Positions 15,840 through 25,526 are shown, counted from the first letter of the stretch. The stretch: DNA of 64,000 nucleotides from Pseudoalteromonas flavipulchra NCIMB 2033 = ATCC BAA-314 (GCA_000814665.1 JWIH01000020.1:1-64000); one strand, 5' to 3'. The notes: generated by a model not told the origin, from the sequence alone. Numbers and translations: made by a program.

Positions 15840-17855
15840 ATGAAAAACTTAAGCGCTTTAATTAAAGTCACGCCATTATTAATTCCTTTTGCGGTAGTCG
15901 CTGAACCAGAAGCTACGGACTCCGACCTTTATCAGCTTTCATTTGAAGAGCTGTTGAATGTAAATGTGTCTATCGCAACCAAAACCGACGAAACGAGAGC
16001 ATCGGTTCCCTCTAGTATTACTGTTTTTAATTCAGAACAAATAAATAGCCTAGGTGTCGACAGTGTTTATGATTTGATGAACTTTGTACCTGGTTTTCAA
16101 TCTACTCGAGGTGATTGGGTAGGCGCTGTGCCAAAAGAGCATACTCGCGGTGTGTACTTGGATACTGGACATGTGTTAGTGATGATTGACGGCCAAAGGC
16201 TCAATGAGTCCTCATTTGGTAAAGCATCAGTCTACACACCTTACATTCCGATTGAGATTATCAATAAAGTTGAATTTATCCGAGGTCCCGGTTCCGCCCT
16301 GTATGGTAGTAACGCCTTTCTTGGCGTGATGAATATTATTACCAAAAAGCGTAATAATCAGCTTTCTGTTGGTTATGGTGAACACGGCAGTGCGCAAGCA
16401 GCGTTGAATCTTTCAAGGCAAGTGTCGGACGAAACACGGCTCTATGCCAATTTAGCATTTAATAAACGCTCAGGGGATAGCTATTTTGGAGGTGCTGTAA
16501 AAGACCCGTTAGAATCACTTTTTGTTGTATTTGGAGGTAGCCATCAAGCGTTAACATGGCAAGTAAGGTTTAACCGTACTCAACTTGATGAGTTTTTAAA
16601 TCTTTCCCGTTATTCCCCTGAAAACGAGCATAAAAGTGAGAACTATGCAGCAACATTTGAGTATCATTGGCAAGCTACTGAGCAACTAGAGTTAACGCAT
16701 AAGTTAAGCTTTATTGAGCATAATATAGAAAGTGCAGGACTCATCGTTACTGCAGCAGAAATTGGTATCACGCAAGGAGGGGACTTCTTAGTTGGTCCAG
16801 CTTGGCAATCCAGAGACTTAACTTATAACTTAGATGGTGGTTATAAACAAAACGACCGGTTACAGTGGAATTTTGGCGTTGAGCTATCAAAAGAAGAACA
16901 AAGTAAAGCAGGCGTTAGAACCTCATATTACGATCAAAGTGCCGGTGATATTATCATCTATAACCACACTTATTTAGGTGGTATTCAAACCATATCTGAT
17001 TACGCCCCTTTTTATCCGTTGCGACAAGACTTTGATTCATATGCTGGATACGTTCAAGCAAAGTATCGGTTTAGCGAGCAACTGAGTATGTTCGCGGGTG
17101 CACGATATGACGAAGTGAAAGATATAGATGATAAGTTATCGCCTAGACTAGCGTTCGTTTATGGTTACGATGAGGCAAACACTTTTAAGTTGCAATATGG
17201 GGAGTCTTTTCGCACCCCTGTGAGCAACGAACTTAACTCAAATGATGATGTTACATCAGGTAATTCGGAGTTAACTTCAGAATATGTAAAAACCACAGAG
17301 CTTGTTTGGCACTATCAAGATGAGTCTAAACAGTTTGATGTAGTGTTATTTGATAATAAGCTTGAAGACTTCATTAATCTAGTACCAATAGATGATGAAC
17401 AAGCGGAGTTTACATTTGATAACGTCTTTGAGACGAGCATGCAGGGTATTGAAGTTAATGCTAATTTTAATCTGAGTGGCACAACTTGGATACAAGGCGC
17501 ATACACCCAGTTATTTGACGAGCCATTAAATGGCAGTTTTAAAAAGTTTGCTGCACTTGCCTTTACTCATAAAAGAGAGGCGGTAGAAGTAACTTTAAAT
17601 GCAATTTGGCGAGACACAACATTTATACCTGCTCCCCCTGAGTCAATTGTCGATGATTTCGAGCAGTCAAGTTACTACCTCATCGGCGGCACCGTTTCTT
17701 TCAATTTGGATAATCACGCTAAAATTCAACTGAAAGCTGAAAATCTTTTTGATAAAAAATACACCGTATTTGATCCAAGATTGATTGACGGTCATGTGCC
17801 ACAACAGGGCAGAAATATCATGATTCTGTTTGAATATCGCTTTGGATTAAAATGA
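15840..17855 (+). CDS. TonB-dependent receptor
   Basis: This is an outer-membrane receptor of 671 aa. A signal peptide of about 21 aa (ending FAVVA) is followed by LSFEELLNVNVSIATKTDE, the usual start of the plug in this group. Next come ITVFNSEQINSLGVDSVYDL, RGVYLDTGHVLVMIDGQR and FIRGPGSALYGSNAFLGVMN. The barrel ends at FEYRFGLK. The size and plug resemble receptors of the colicin I/FhuE/vitamin B12 type, but the ligand is unknown. There is no strong Shine-Dalgarno. A TATAAT that abuts the ATG is too close to be its -10. The gene stands alone, between a hairpin and a terminator. Confidence 0.92.
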   Translation: MKNLSALIKVTPLLIPFAVVAEPEATDSDLYQLSFEELLNVNVSIATKTDETRASVPSSITVFNSEQINSLGVDSVYDLMNFVPGFQSTRGDWVGAVPKEHTRGVYLDTGHVLVMIDGQRLNESSFGKASVYTPYIPIEIINKVEFIRGPGSALYGSNAFLGVMNIITKKRNNQLSVGYGEHGSAQAALNLSRQVSDETRLYANLAFNKRSGDSYFGGAVKDPLESLFVVFGGSHQALTWQVRFNRTQLDEFLNLSRYSPENEHKSENYAATFEYHWQATEQLELTHKLSFIEHNIESAGLIVTAAEIGITQGGDFLVGPAWQSRDLTYNLDGGYKQNDRLQWNFGVELSKEEQSKAGVRTSYYDQSAGDIIIYNHTYLGGIQTISDYAPFYPLRQDFDSYAGYVQAKYRFSEQLSMFAGARYDEVKDIDDKLSPRLAFVYGYDEANTFKLQYGESFRTPVSNELNSNDDVTSGNSELTSEYVKTTELVWHYQDESKQFDVVLFDNKLEDFINLVPIDDEQAEFTFDNVFETSMQGIEVNANFNLSGTTWIQGAYTQLFDEPLNGSFKKFAALAFTHKREAVEVTLNAIWRDTTFIPAPPESIVDDFEQSSYYLIGGTVSFNLDNHAKIQLKAENLFDKKYTVFDPRLIDGHVPQQGRNIMILFEYRFGLK

Positions 17856-17860
17856 TAATT

Positions 17861-17895
17861 AAAACCACCATTTATGAACTAATGGTGGTTTTTTT
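17861..17895 (+). terminator. terminator after the second TonB-dependent receptor gene
   Basis: AAAACCACCATT (17861-17872) pairs with AATGGTGGTTTT (17881-17892), followed by further T. It lies 5 bp after the stop codon. The A-rich left arm means it could also serve the convergent gene on the minus strand. Confidence 0.88.
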
Positions 17896-17901
17896 GCTTT
17901 C

Positions 17902-18567
17902 TTAGAAAGGATCAGGACATTTTCCTTTGCAAGGGTAGCCATTCCATCTGAGGATGATATTTCGCGATGTTGAGGATGAATAACCATCGTTATCACGAAC
18001 TTTAGCTATTACATTGAAAGAGTCTCCATCTTGTCCAACAAGTTCAGTGGATGAACCACTCTGTTTTACGCCATTAACCCAAAGCTCCTGAGAACCAATC
18101 GAACCATCTTTATCTCTGGCAACGATATACACATGTCTATTAGCACTACCAGCTATTGCGCTATGCCAAATTTCGACCGACGGTTTATAGTCACACACAG
18201 TTTCATAAACGGCTTCCGAATGAGAAAAAGGAACATTATGTGCTGTACAAGATACTAAGTGAGTTTCTCGTAAGCGTGCGCCAGTAACTCCGGTAACCCA
18301 CTGTTCTACTAATTCTTGTAGCTGAGCGCTATTTGAAGTTTGTAATGGTATATACTTGCGAATTGTAACAAAGTTATCATCCACGACATGACAACTTCCA
18401 ATTCCAGAGGGACATGTGCTGTAGGCATATTCACCTACGCACGAAGCTTCACCTTCATAAAAGTTTTTAGTACCTGTTTGCTCGCTTCTGCAGTTAACCG
18501 GTTCATACTCTACGGCATTTGAGAAGCATGAAACACACATTAGAATTGAATAGATTATTACTTTCAT
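17902..18567 (-). CDS. secreted Cys-containing protein of unknown family
   Basis: I do not recognise this 221-aa protein. A short signal peptide (MKVIIYSILMCVSCFSNA) is followed by a mature part with about ten cysteines, suggesting disulfides in the periplasm or outside the cell. The segment SVEIWHSAIAGSANRHVYIVARDKDGS... reads like a beta-sandwich, followed by RDNDGYSSSTSRNIILRW and a CKGKCPDPF tail. The Shine-Dalgarno AAGGAA is well placed before the ATG. It is convergent with the TonB receptor and divergent from the kinase gene. Confidence 0.6.
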   Translation of the reverse strand: MKVIIYSILMCVSCFSNAVEYEPVNCRSEQTGTKNFYEGEASCVGEYAYSTCPSGIGSCHVVDDNFVTIRKYIPLQTSNSAQLQELVEQWVTGVTGARLRETHLVSCTAHNVPFSHSEAVYETVCDYKPSVEIWHSAIAGSANRHVYIVARDKDGSIGSQELWVNGVKQSGSSTELVGQDGDSFNVIAKVRDNDGYSSSTSRNIILRWNGYPCKGKCPDPF

Positions 18568-18673
18568 ACGTTTTCCTTGTTGTTTTTATATTACATACAA
18601 AAGATATATTTTTATTTATTAATTGTAAATGTTTGGTGTTTTGATTTTTTGGTTTTATAAAGAGGTGATCGAA

Positions 18674-19483
18674 ATGGCTTTGGCTTATAAGTTAAAGAAT
18701 AGGATAGACAAAATGTTTTCAACTGGAGACTTCTCATACCCTCTACTAGTAGGAGTTTCTGGCGTTCAGGGCTCTGGTAAATCAACACTAAGCTATTCTC
18801 TTTGTAAACAACTTAGGGAAGTTGGCATTGCCTGTAAGTGTGTGTCTCTTGATGATTTTTATTTAGACCCAGAAGAGCGGGCAGTGCTTGCTTCAAAGTT
18901 TCATCCGCTGTTTCAACAAAGAGGCTTGCCTGGTACTCATGATCTGCAACTATTACAAGGTGTTATAGACAGGTTTAAACGCGGCGAAGCATTAACTTTA
19001 CCTGTATTTGATAAATCAATTGATAGGAAGTTGCCAAAATCAAAATGGCGAGAAGTTGAGGCGGGTTTACAGGTACTTATTATCGAGGGGTGGTGTATGG
19101 GAGTGGAGCCGCAGCCTAGCGATGAGTTAGCATCTCCCGTTAATCAATTTGAGCAAGAGTTTGATAAAGACGGTTCGTTTCGCTTACAAGTGAACCACAT
19201 TTTATGTGAAGAGTATCAAGCTATTTTTTCACAATTAGATAGTCTCATTTATTTAAATGGAATGAGCTTCGACAGAGTATATCAGTGGCGCCTGCAACAA
19301 GAGCATATGCTCAAAGCATCGACTGGAAAGGGGATGAGTGATGAGCAAGTTAGACAATTCATTCAGCCATTTCAACGCCTTTCGGTATGGGGGATGCAAA
19401 GCTTACCAAACATCGCAGATATTGAAGTGTGTTTGGGTGAGGATAGAGCTGTGCTGCAAATAAACACTCAACTTGGTGAATAA
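18674..19483 (+). CDS. P-loop kinase, D-glycerate 3-kinase-like
   Basis: The protein is 269 aa. The Walker A loop GVSGVQGSGKST is at 27-38, then VSLDDFYLDPEER at about 59-71, RGLPGTHD and the EGWCMG strand. This motif order matches the plant/fungal-type glycerate kinase and Tda10-like family within the uridine-kinase/phosphoribulokinase superfamily. A role in phosphorylating D-glycerate to 3-phosphoglycerate is inferred from family only. The ATG at 18674 follows GAGGTGAT and is preferred to an upstream start at 18629, which would add a hydrophobic, unlikely N-terminus. Confidence 0.8.
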   Translation: MALAYKLKNRIDKMFSTGDFSYPLLVGVSGVQGSGKSTLSYSLCKQLREVGIACKCVSLDDFYLDPEERAVLASKFHPLFQQRGLPGTHDLQLLQGVIDRFKRGEALTLPVFDKSIDRKLPKSKWREVEAGLQVLIIEGWCMGVEPQPSDELASPVNQFEQEFDKDGSFRLQVNHILCEEYQAIFSQLDSLIYLNGMSFDRVYQWRLQQEHMLKASTGKGMSDEQVRQFIQPFQRLSVWGMQSLPNIADIEVCLGEDRAVLQINTQLGE

Positions 19484-19503
19484 ACAAGTTGAGTGTAATT
19501 TTT
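19464..19503 (+). terminator. terminator of the glycerate-kinase-like gene
   Basis: ACACTCAACTTG (19464-19475) and CAAGTTGAGTGT (19485-19496) form a perfect 12-bp stem followed by AATTTTTA. The left arm lies inside the last codons of the gene. Confidence 0.85.
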
Positions 19504-19518
19504 ACTAAAGTTGATGAA

Positions 19519-20367
19519 TTAGGCCGCTAGCTCTTCAACACCAACGATTAACCAGGGTGCATCCCCCGTCGTTTTACGCTCTAAGTGCCATATTTCGTGG
19601 ATAGGTTCTTCTTGCATGTCGCCGAGGTCACGATATTTGCCACTAAACTTAATGCTAACTTCCCAAACGTCAGGGCGTGTATCTGCACGGACTAACTCAG
19701 CATCAACAAACATCACTTCAGTGTTAACGTCGCCTTGCTGCTCTCGCTCACGTTTGAACTCTTCAACCAACTCTGGACTCAAGTATTCAGAAACCGTCGA
19801 AAAGTCGTTGTTATTCCAAGCGGTTTGAATGGTTTGATAATGCTGCCTTGCGCCTTGTAAAAAGCCGTTGATATCAAAATCTCTAGGCAGATTCATAGGC
19901 ACGCTACTTGCGCCAAAACCACCGCCAATTGGTCCTTGGTTTTGAAATTGTTGTGGTGGTGGCGTATTGTTGTAGCCACCCATGTGCGGCGCACCGGCAT
20001 AACTTGGCTGCTGTTTTTTTGCAAGCATGCCTTTAACCAATTTGAAGATTAAAAAGGCAGCAGCGGCAAGCAAAATCATTTCAAGGAATTGAAATCCTTC
20101 AAAATCATCGCCGAGCATTGCGGCAATTAGACCACCGGCTAGTAATCCACCGAGTACACCGGCCATAATGCCTTTTTTACTCGACTTAGGTGTCGTAGTC
20201 GATTTTGCATTTAGTGCTTGTGTATCAGTTTGCTGCTTTTGTTGGGTTGTTTGTGTTTGCTGGGTTTTTCCTGAGCTCTTACTACCAAACTTCTTTCTCG
20301 CTTCAGCATTAAAACTAGCTGTAAATAAAAAAGAAACAAGGGAAAGTAACACAATGAAATGTTTCAT
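19519..20367 (-). CDS. Tim44-like domain protein
   Basis: The protein is 282 aa from the ATG at 20367, which follows AGGAAC. A signal-like N-terminus (MKHFIVLLSLVSFLFTASFNAEA) leads to a Gln/Thr-rich linker. Two membrane segments follow: GIMAGVLGGLLAGGLIAAML (about 66-85) and FLEMILLAAAAFLIFKLVKG (94-113). The C-terminal Tim44-like (NTF2-fold) domain spans about 175-280, beginning DINGFLQGARQHYQTIQTAW. Bacterial Tim44-domain proteins are membrane-anchored and of unclear role. No operon partner is visible. Confidence 0.85.
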   Translation of the reverse strand: MKHFIVLLSLVSFLFTASFNAEARKKFGSKSSGKTQQTQTTQQKQQTDTQALNAKSTTTPKSSKKGIMAGVLGGLLAGGLIAAMLGDDFEGFQFLEMILLAAAAFLIFKLVKGMLAKKQQPSYAGAPHMGGYNNTPPPQQFQNQGPIGGGFGASSVPMNLPRDFDINGFLQGARQHYQTIQTAWNNNDFSTVSEYLSPELVEEFKREREQQGDVNTEVMFVDAELVRADTRPDVWEVSIKFSGKYRDLGDMQEEPIHEIWHLERKTTGDAPWLIVGVEELAA

Positions 20368-20483
20368 AAAGTTCCTATATACCAAAATAACTGCCGCCAT
20401 TGTAAAGAACTAACATGGCTATTTAAATAGGTATGTACCTCAATTAAATTTGTATTTTGAGAGGTTTAGTAAGGATATTGAGA

Positions 20484-20508
20484 CACCGCCCCAAAGAGTG
20501 GGGCGGTG
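20484..20508. other. GC-rich stem-loop after the DUF3379 gene
   Basis: CACCGCCCC (20484-20492) and GGGGCGGTG (20500-20508) form a perfect 9-bp stem with a 7-nt loop, 3 bp past the DUF3379 stop on the minus strand. The following minus-strand sequence (TCTCAATATCC) has no T run. It may therefore protect the mRNA 3' end or be a weak terminator. Confidence 0.55.
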
Positions 20509-20511
20509 GCG

Positions 20512-21231
20512 TTATAACCAGCGTAGTGAGCTTGTCACTTCTGATTGGAAGGTTTCAATCGGCGTACCTCGGTTTGCCACCAATATGGTGTTGGCTTTAC
20601 CATTATGGGCAATCAAGCCCTCAAAGCGGCTATCACCAAAACTATCTTTGCCATCAATCGTACTTTGTTGACCTGTTGGCACGACAAAAACCGTGAGAGG
20701 ACCAAACTCGGATTGCATAACCAAGTGAAGGCTTTTTTGGCCTTTAAAATTACAAAATGTCGCGTAAACCACTTTACCCGGTAAGTTGTCGAACTTACCC
20801 CCAAACATCGCGAGCTTCTCGTTCACGGTTTGCAGTGACACTGTTTCTTGCTTTTGCAGTGCGTTTTCTTCGTAATACACATGAGCAAGTGCGTGTTCAC
20901 CGGTATCGACAGGGTGTCCAAAACCACCAAAGTAAAAGACCACGGCGGCAAAAAATACACTGGCGGCAATCGCAAATGGTGCAGTAGCGCGTCTAAACCA
21001 AGACACTCTAACCACTTTTTGTTCTTCCGTTTCAAGCTCCTTTTGCTTTGCAATTATCTTATCAGCCAATCCCTCGGGCACATCAATATCGAGTGATTTT
21101 CCCAAGAAATCGTCGAAAGCTTGCATTTCTTCGACCAGTGCTTGCAACTCAGGTTGCTGTTCGGCCTGTTTCTTGACCTCTTCATCATGAGGATCAGCAA
21201 CGAGGCGGCGTCGAAATTCGAGTTCATCCAT
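20512..21231 (-). CDS. DUF3379 membrane protein, probable anti-sigma partner
   Basis: The protein is 239 aa. The N-terminal part (MDELEFRRRLVADPHDEEVKK) resembles the cytoplasmic region of DUF3379 proteins. A single membrane helix is at about 84-102, followed by a periplasmic domain. The start codon shares one base with the stop of the ECF sigma gene, so the pair is translationally coupled. That arrangement, and one membrane span, suggest it holds the sigma factor inactive at the membrane. This role is inferred. No zinc-binding HxxxCxxC motif is present. Confidence 0.8.
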   Translation of the reverse strand: MDELEFRRRLVADPHDEEVKKQAEQQPELQALVEEMQAFDDFLGKSLDIDVPEGLADKIIAKQKELETEEQKVVRVSWFRRATAPFAIAASVFFAAVVFYFGGFGHPVDTGEHALAHVYYEENALQKQETVSLQTVNEKLAMFGGKFDNLPGKVVYATFCNFKGQKSLHLVMQSEFGPLTVFVVPTGQQSTIDGKDSFGDSRFEGLIAHNGKANTILVANRGTPIETFQSEVTSSLRWL

Positions 21232-21746
21232 CAGTTTGATGCCCCCTTTATTGGTTCATATTCAGTCGTTAAAGCGTCTTTTAGCTGGTTGCGAGCACGG
21301 TATAACCTTGTCATCACCGTGTTTTTATTCAGCTCAAGTATATCGGCGATTTCATCCCCAGAGCATCCCATCACCACTTGCAGTAGCAGTGGTTCACGAT
21401 ATTCTGGTGCTAAGTTGGCTATTTGTCGTTGCACAACGGTTTGCTCCATTGCATCATCCAAAGCCGAACTGGTATCGTCGACCAGCGTATCTTGTTCAAC
21501 CTCCGCATAGTCAAATTGCTTGCGCTCAAAACGACGTGCATTCTCTCGTCTTAAAATAGTTAATAACCAAGGCTTTGCTGCATTTTCATCTTGTAATGAA
21601 TCGAGTGCGCGCCAAGCCCGCAAAAAAGTTTCTTGTACTAAGTCTTCTGCTATTGTCGGATCGCCAGACAACCAATAAGCGAACTTATATAGCTCTTTGT
21701 GGTACATCCGAACCAGTGACTCGTAGTGATGTTGTTTACTGGCCAT
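21231..21746 (-). CDS. ECF-type RNA polymerase sigma factor
   Basis: This is a 171-aa sigma-70-family factor. Region 2 runs from YHKELYKFAYWLSGDPTIAEDL through VQETFLRAWRAL, and region 4 contains CSGDEIADILELNKNTVMTRLYRAR, the -35-binding helix-turn-helix. There are no regions 1 or 3. It directs RNA polymerase to a small set of promoters, probably in response to an envelope signal relayed by the downstream DUF3379 protein. No autoregulated promoter could be recognised. Confidence 0.92.
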   Translation of the reverse strand: MASKQHHYESLVRMYHKELYKFAYWLSGDPTIAEDLVQETFLRAWRALDSLQDENAAKPWLLTILRRENARRFERKQFDYAEVEQDTLVDDTSSALDDAMEQTVVQRQIANLAPEYREPLLLQVVMGCSGDEIADILELNKNTVMTRLYRARNQLKDALTTEYEPIKGASN

Positions 21747-21880
21747 ATCTATGAGACCTATCTTTTTGCAGGTTTATTTCAACAAAAACGTATTTTATTT
21801 TAGTTGATTTTGGGAGTGTATCTCACACCAAGCATAATGGATCTGTTAATTATTTACTAACAAATCTAGTTCGTCTTGCA

Positions 21881-21904
21881 ATAAAAAAGCGCCCTGAGGC
21901 GCTT
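21881..21904 (-). terminator. terminator of the Bat operon
   Basis: AAGCGCC (21887-21893) and GGCGCTT (21898-21904) form a stem with a CTGA loop. On the minus strand it is followed by TTTTTATT. It overlaps the stop codon of the batD gene, the last gene of the operon. Confidence 0.85.
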
Positions 21905-23534
21905 ATTGATATAGATTGCCTAAATTCTGGCTTTTATTTGCGTGAACAGTGCTTTTTACACTGGTTTTAATTTCACCATATAGTTGAGACAAGTCTACTT
22001 TTGCGCTATTGCCTCCATACAGCGAGCTTTGTAGCGTTTGTACTTGTGCTCGCAATGAGCTGGGCTGAAGTGCTAGCCATTGTGTCATGGTGATATTTTG
22101 TTGTTTGGTGTAGCGCAGTAGCGCTTGATAAAAGCCCGCTGGGTTATCTTGCTTAACCGCTTTTTCAAACGAAATAAAAGGTGCTGGATTTTCATCAGTG
22201 ACCGTATTGACTAGTGGGTTTGAGGCAGGTTTTGCTCTTAGGCGCCATATTAGTAATGTTATTAGCCATAATACGTATCCGAAAGCGGCGAGTCCCCACA
22301 TCCATAGCGGGATAACTTGCTCTGTGATCACGTTGGTTTGCGTAGCCGTTGATGGATTTACGTTTGGACTTGAAAGCGGCTGCGGGATTGGAGCAGCCTG
22401 TGGTAAGGCAGGCTGATTTGGGTCATGAATCACGCTGACAGACTTACTTGGCAATGTCGCAAACTCTTCACGTTTAGTGATGGTGTTAAACCAAGGTAGT
22501 TTTACTTCGGGCAGAGTAAAACTACCTGCAAGTTGCGGTAGATAAGCAAAAGAAATGGTTAACTGTGAGATGACTTTTCCATCTCGGGTAATTTGCTTAC
22601 GCTCTGACGCGTCTGGATAAATTCTAAAGCCATTAACGTCTTCGAGCTGAATGTCAGGAAGCTGCTCTTTAGTAACACCCACTGCAGTGAGTGTTAGTGT
22701 TCGCGTGATGGGCGTCCCAACCATAAACTCGGTATCTTTGGGCTGCCATTCTTCAGAAAAATTCAAATATTCACTGGGTAGCCAGTTATCAGCAGCGTTA
22801 GCTGGGATTGGAGATACTGAAAAGTCAATGGTATTGCCAACTGCAGAAGTCGCCACTCTACGATAGCCATCTCTGATCTGGCCGTTGAAGATCGGCGGCT
22901 CTATGCTGAAATCACCACTTTTTTGTGGTTGGATCATATATTCGCGAGTGAGCACCATGTAGCGTCGGCCGTCAATAACTTCGTATTCTTCACTGGCTTT
23001 GCCCAATTGTGTGAAATTAGCGCCATCTGATATTGGGGCACTCAGTTGACCATCTAGTAGTTCTTTTCCTACATAGAGCTTAACGGTATAAAGCGCAGCC
23101 TGTTGAACATAGAGATTTTTTGTCTTGAGTTCGGTTTTTACGAATATATCTTCACTTTGCTGCTCATCATCACGAGCGACAACTTTTATTTCGATCGGCT
23201 GGGTCGTTTCACCATCTACCTCTAACGCAGGAATGGTGTAAGTACCCGGAGTGCGAGCAACGAGCTGCATTTGCCAGGTAGTGGAGCTTGAAACACTACC
23301 ATTAATGATACTGGTTCTAGAACTGGTATTCACCGGGCTGGTGATAAAGTCGTTACTAAGCACAGAAACATCAGGAATGGTGCCTTTGACTTTGCCCTCA
23401 GCGATAATCGACAACGTGAAATATTCACCTGCGAGCACCGGGTTTTTGTCTACGCTGGCTGTGAGATTTTCCAAAGCCAACGAGGCGTGGCTTAATATCA
23501 ACAAAGACAGAAAAAATAGAATGCGTTTTACCAT
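21903..23534 (-). CDS. batD: BatD family protein
   Basis: This is an exported, membrane-anchored protein of 543 aa. A signal peptide of about 20 aa is followed by repeated beta-rich domains (NLTASVDKNPVLAGEYFTLSI is the usual opening). A membrane helix, IPLWMWGLAAFGYVLWLITLL, lies near 405-425, followed by a cytoplasmic tail. It is the last gene of the MoxR-Bat operon and overlaps the BatB/C gene by 7 bp. BatD proteins were first linked to oxygen tolerance in Bacteroides, but the molecular role is unsettled. They probably form an envelope complex with the von Willebrand A proteins. Confidence 0.9.
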   Translation of the reverse strand: MVKRILFFLSLLILSHASLALENLTASVDKNPVLAGEYFTLSIIAEGKVKGTIPDVSVLSNDFITSPVNTSSRTSIINGSVSSSTTWQMQLVARTPGTYTIPALEVDGETTQPIEIKVVARDDEQQSEDIFVKTELKTKNLYVQQAALYTVKLYVGKELLDGQLSAPISDGANFTQLGKASEEYEVIDGRRYMVLTREYMIQPQKSGDFSIEPPIFNGQIRDGYRRVATSAVGNTIDFSVSPIPANAADNWLPSEYLNFSEEWQPKDTEFMVGTPITRTLTLTAVGVTKEQLPDIQLEDVNGFRIYPDASERKQITRDGKVISQLTISFAYLPQLAGSFTLPEVKLPWFNTITKREEFATLPSKSVSVIHDPNQPALPQAAPIPQPLSSPNVNPSTATQTNVITEQVIPLWMWGLAAFGYVLWLITLLIWRLRAKPASNPLVNTVTDENPAPFISFEKAVKQDNPAGFYQALLRYTKQQNITMTQWLALQPSSLRAQVQTLQSSLYGGNSAKVDLSQLYGEIKTSVKSTVHANKSQNLGNLYQ

Positions 23535-25522
23535 GATTTTTCAGCTCCTCTTGGTAGACGTCTTTGTTTGCGTTGTTGTGCTTCTAGTTGCATTTTATTT
23601 CTCAATAATATGGCCGGATCATCAGGTACTTTTCTAAGCAGTTGATTAAGCTGTTGCGCTTTCTCAATTTCTTCAGGGGTAAGTGGCCGACTATCTTGCA
23701 TCATTGCAGCCTGTGCCTTTTCTTCATCCTGCGGTGATTGCTCGGGATCGGGCGTAGATGCGGCTTGTGCTTGCTGTTGTTTTTGCTCTTGAGTTTGTTC
23801 GTCAGCTGCTTGCTGGTCTTGGCGGGCAGCATCTAGCTCTGGCTCGTTGTTGTTTTGTTCTGACTCACTTCCTGCTTGTGAATTCTGTTGGTCTTGCTGA
23901 CTTTGTTGGTCTTGCTGACTTTGTTGGTCCTGCTGACCTTGTTGGTCCTGCTGACCTTGTTGGTCTTGCTGACCTTGTTGGTCCTGCTGACCTTGTTGGT
24001 CCTGCTGACCTTGTTGGTCCTGCTGACCTTGTTGGTCCTGCTGACCTTGTTGGTCCTGCTGACCTTGTTGGTCTTGCTGACCTTGTTGGTCTTGCTGACC
24101 TTGTTGGTCTTGCTGACTTTGTTGGTCTTGCTGACCTTGTTGGTCCTGCTGATTTTGCTGCTCTTGCTGATCCTTTAACGCTTCGACTAACGCTTTATTA
24201 TCCTTCGCTTGCGTAAAATCAGGATCTAGGGATAAGGCTTTTTCGTAGGCAGAAATTGCGTCGTCTAATTTACCAAGCCGTGCTAGCGCATTGCCCAAAT
24301 TGTATTGGCCTTCTACTGAGCTTGTTTGTTCGAGAGTTTTTACCGCTCCTTCGTAATCTCCAGCTTTATATAGGGCTGCACCTTTTAGTACCGGATTATC
24401 GGCAAGAGCAGCTTCATCGAACGCTTCATTTTGGTAGGCCTGCAGCGCGTTTTGGTCGCTATTTTTAAACCACTGTGTCCATTCATTCGCCAGCGCTTTT
24501 TGCTGCGGCAACATCGCAAAAACAACCAAAGCACTGAGCATAACTGCGTGATTTCGAACCAATAGCAGTGCAAGTGGGATAAGTACAATCAGCAGATATA
24601 TTCCCGCATCTACTCGCCACTTAGCACTTTCTTGGTCGCGTTTAAGCACCGATGTATTTGCACCCAAATTAGGTTTAAATGTTTCTATGTCACTGCTGTC
24701 AGCGGTATAGCTGGCAAATTTTCCACCTTTTACTCTAGCGAGTTTTTCAAGTCGAGTCGGGAATAACTTTGGCACGACTATCTGACCATATTGGTCTTTT
24801 AAAAAGCCGCCTTCAGGTAATTTGATTGGTGCGCCTTGCGCCGTACCTAAGGCATAGATACTTAACTTAAATGGGCTGTCAGAAAGAAGCTTTTGTACAT
24901 CTTCAGCGTCTTCTTGTTCAAGTCCATCGGTTACCAAAATAATGTCACCATAGGTTGCACTTGCACCTGTTAACAAGCTAACGGCTTCTTCGATACCTGC
25001 ATATACGTTAGAGCCTTTTGAGGGCATGATCTCTGGACGAAGGCTCGGGATCAAGTTCTCAAGAGTAGTGACATCAGTTGTGAGTGGCGACACGGTAAAA
25101 GCATCGCCTGCATAGGCAACTAAACCTGTTTCGCCTTCTTTAAATTGCTTTAGCATGTCTAAAGTTTTAAATCTCGCTTGGGTTAAGCGGTTTGGCGCGA
25201 GATCGGTTGAGTACATAGAATAAGACATATCCAGCACTAACACTCTAGGTGCTTGAGTTTTAAAAACCGGTACTTCTTGTTTTTCAATACTTGGTCCCGC
25301 AACCGCAATAATGGCTAACAAAAAGAACACAATACCAAGCCAAGAGTTACTTTGTTTTTGGTGTTTTTGACCATCGGCTCCCATCACCACCTTCATCAGG
25401 TGCGGTGCGATAAGTTGCGCTGATTTTTGATTGGACTTTTTAGACCATTGCAATGCACTGTATACCACCCAAGGAATAAGCAACCAAAGCAGGTGTGGGC
25501 GAATAAATTCAAATTCCATCAT
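23528..25522 (-). CDS. BatB/BatC fusion: VWA and TPR protein with Gln-rich repeat
   Basis: This 664-aa protein joins two Bat proteins. Two N-terminal membrane helices are followed by a von Willebrand A domain with MIDAS motif DMSYS at 98-102. A membrane hairpin near 310-345 leads to periplasmic TPR repeats at about 380-455 ([24 protein letters not shown]). Then comes a long Gln/Asp-rich tail with 15 DQQG/S/N units at about 465-555 and a C-terminal region rich in Gln and Pro. The VWA domain should bind divalent metal and partner proteins. The start follows GAGGG, 4 bp after the BatA stop. The repeat makes it longer than typical BatB. Confidence 0.9.
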   Translation of the reverse strand: MMEFEFIRPHLLWLLIPWVVYSALQWSKKSNQKSAQLIAPHLMKVVMGADGQKHQKQSNSWLGIVFFLLAIIAVAGPSIEKQEVPVFKTQAPRVLVLDMSYSMYSTDLAPNRLTQARFKTLDMLKQFKEGETGLVAYAGDAFTVSPLTTDVTTLENLIPSLRPEIMPSKGSNVYAGIEEAVSLLTGASATYGDIILVTDGLEQEDAEDVQKLLSDSPFKLSIYALGTAQGAPIKLPEGGFLKDQYGQIVVPKLFPTRLEKLARVKGGKFASYTADSSDIETFKPNLGANTSVLKRDQESAKWRVDAGIYLLIVLIPLALLLVRNHAVMLSALVVFAMLPQQKALANEWTQWFKNSDQNALQAYQNEAFDEAALADNPVLKGAALYKAGDYEGAVKTLEQTSSVEGQYNLGNALARLGKLDDAISAYEKALSLDPDFTQAKDNKALVEALKDQQEQQNQQDQQGQQDQQSQQDQQGQQDQQGQQDQQGQQDQQGQQDQQGQQDQQGQQDQQGQQDQQGQQDQQGQQDQQGQQDQQSQQDQQSQQDQQNSQAGSESEQNNNEPELDAARQDQQAADEQTQEQKQQQAQAASTPDPEQSPQDEEKAQAAMMQDSRPLTPEEIEKAQQLNQLLRKVPDDPAILLRNKMQLEAQQRKQRRLPRGAEKSW
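23887..24157 (-). repeat. 15-copy 18-bp tandem repeat coding for DQQ(G/S/N)QQ
   Basis: The unit on the plus strand is TTGTTGGTCYTGCTGACY. Fifteen copies run head to tail inside the BatB/C gene. Differences between units are mostly C/T at one site, which is silent (CAG or CAA for Gln), plus GGT/AGT giving Gly or Ser. Near-identity implies recent expansion by slippage or unequal exchange. Each unit is a multiple of three, so copy number changes keep the frame. Confidence 0.95.
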
Positions 25523-25526
25523 ATAT

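Noticed and set aside
20484..20508. Classical terminator after the DUF3379 gene
   Set aside because: The stem is perfect, but the minus-strand side has no T run, so it is listed only as a stem-loop.
23887..24157. Possible CRISPR array
   Set aside because: The 18-bp units are directly abutted without spacers and encode a continuous peptide.
23758..24216. Long Leu/Val-rich open frames opposite the BatB/C gene
   Set aside because: They are reading-frame shadows of the 18-bp repeat, which has no stops in several frames.
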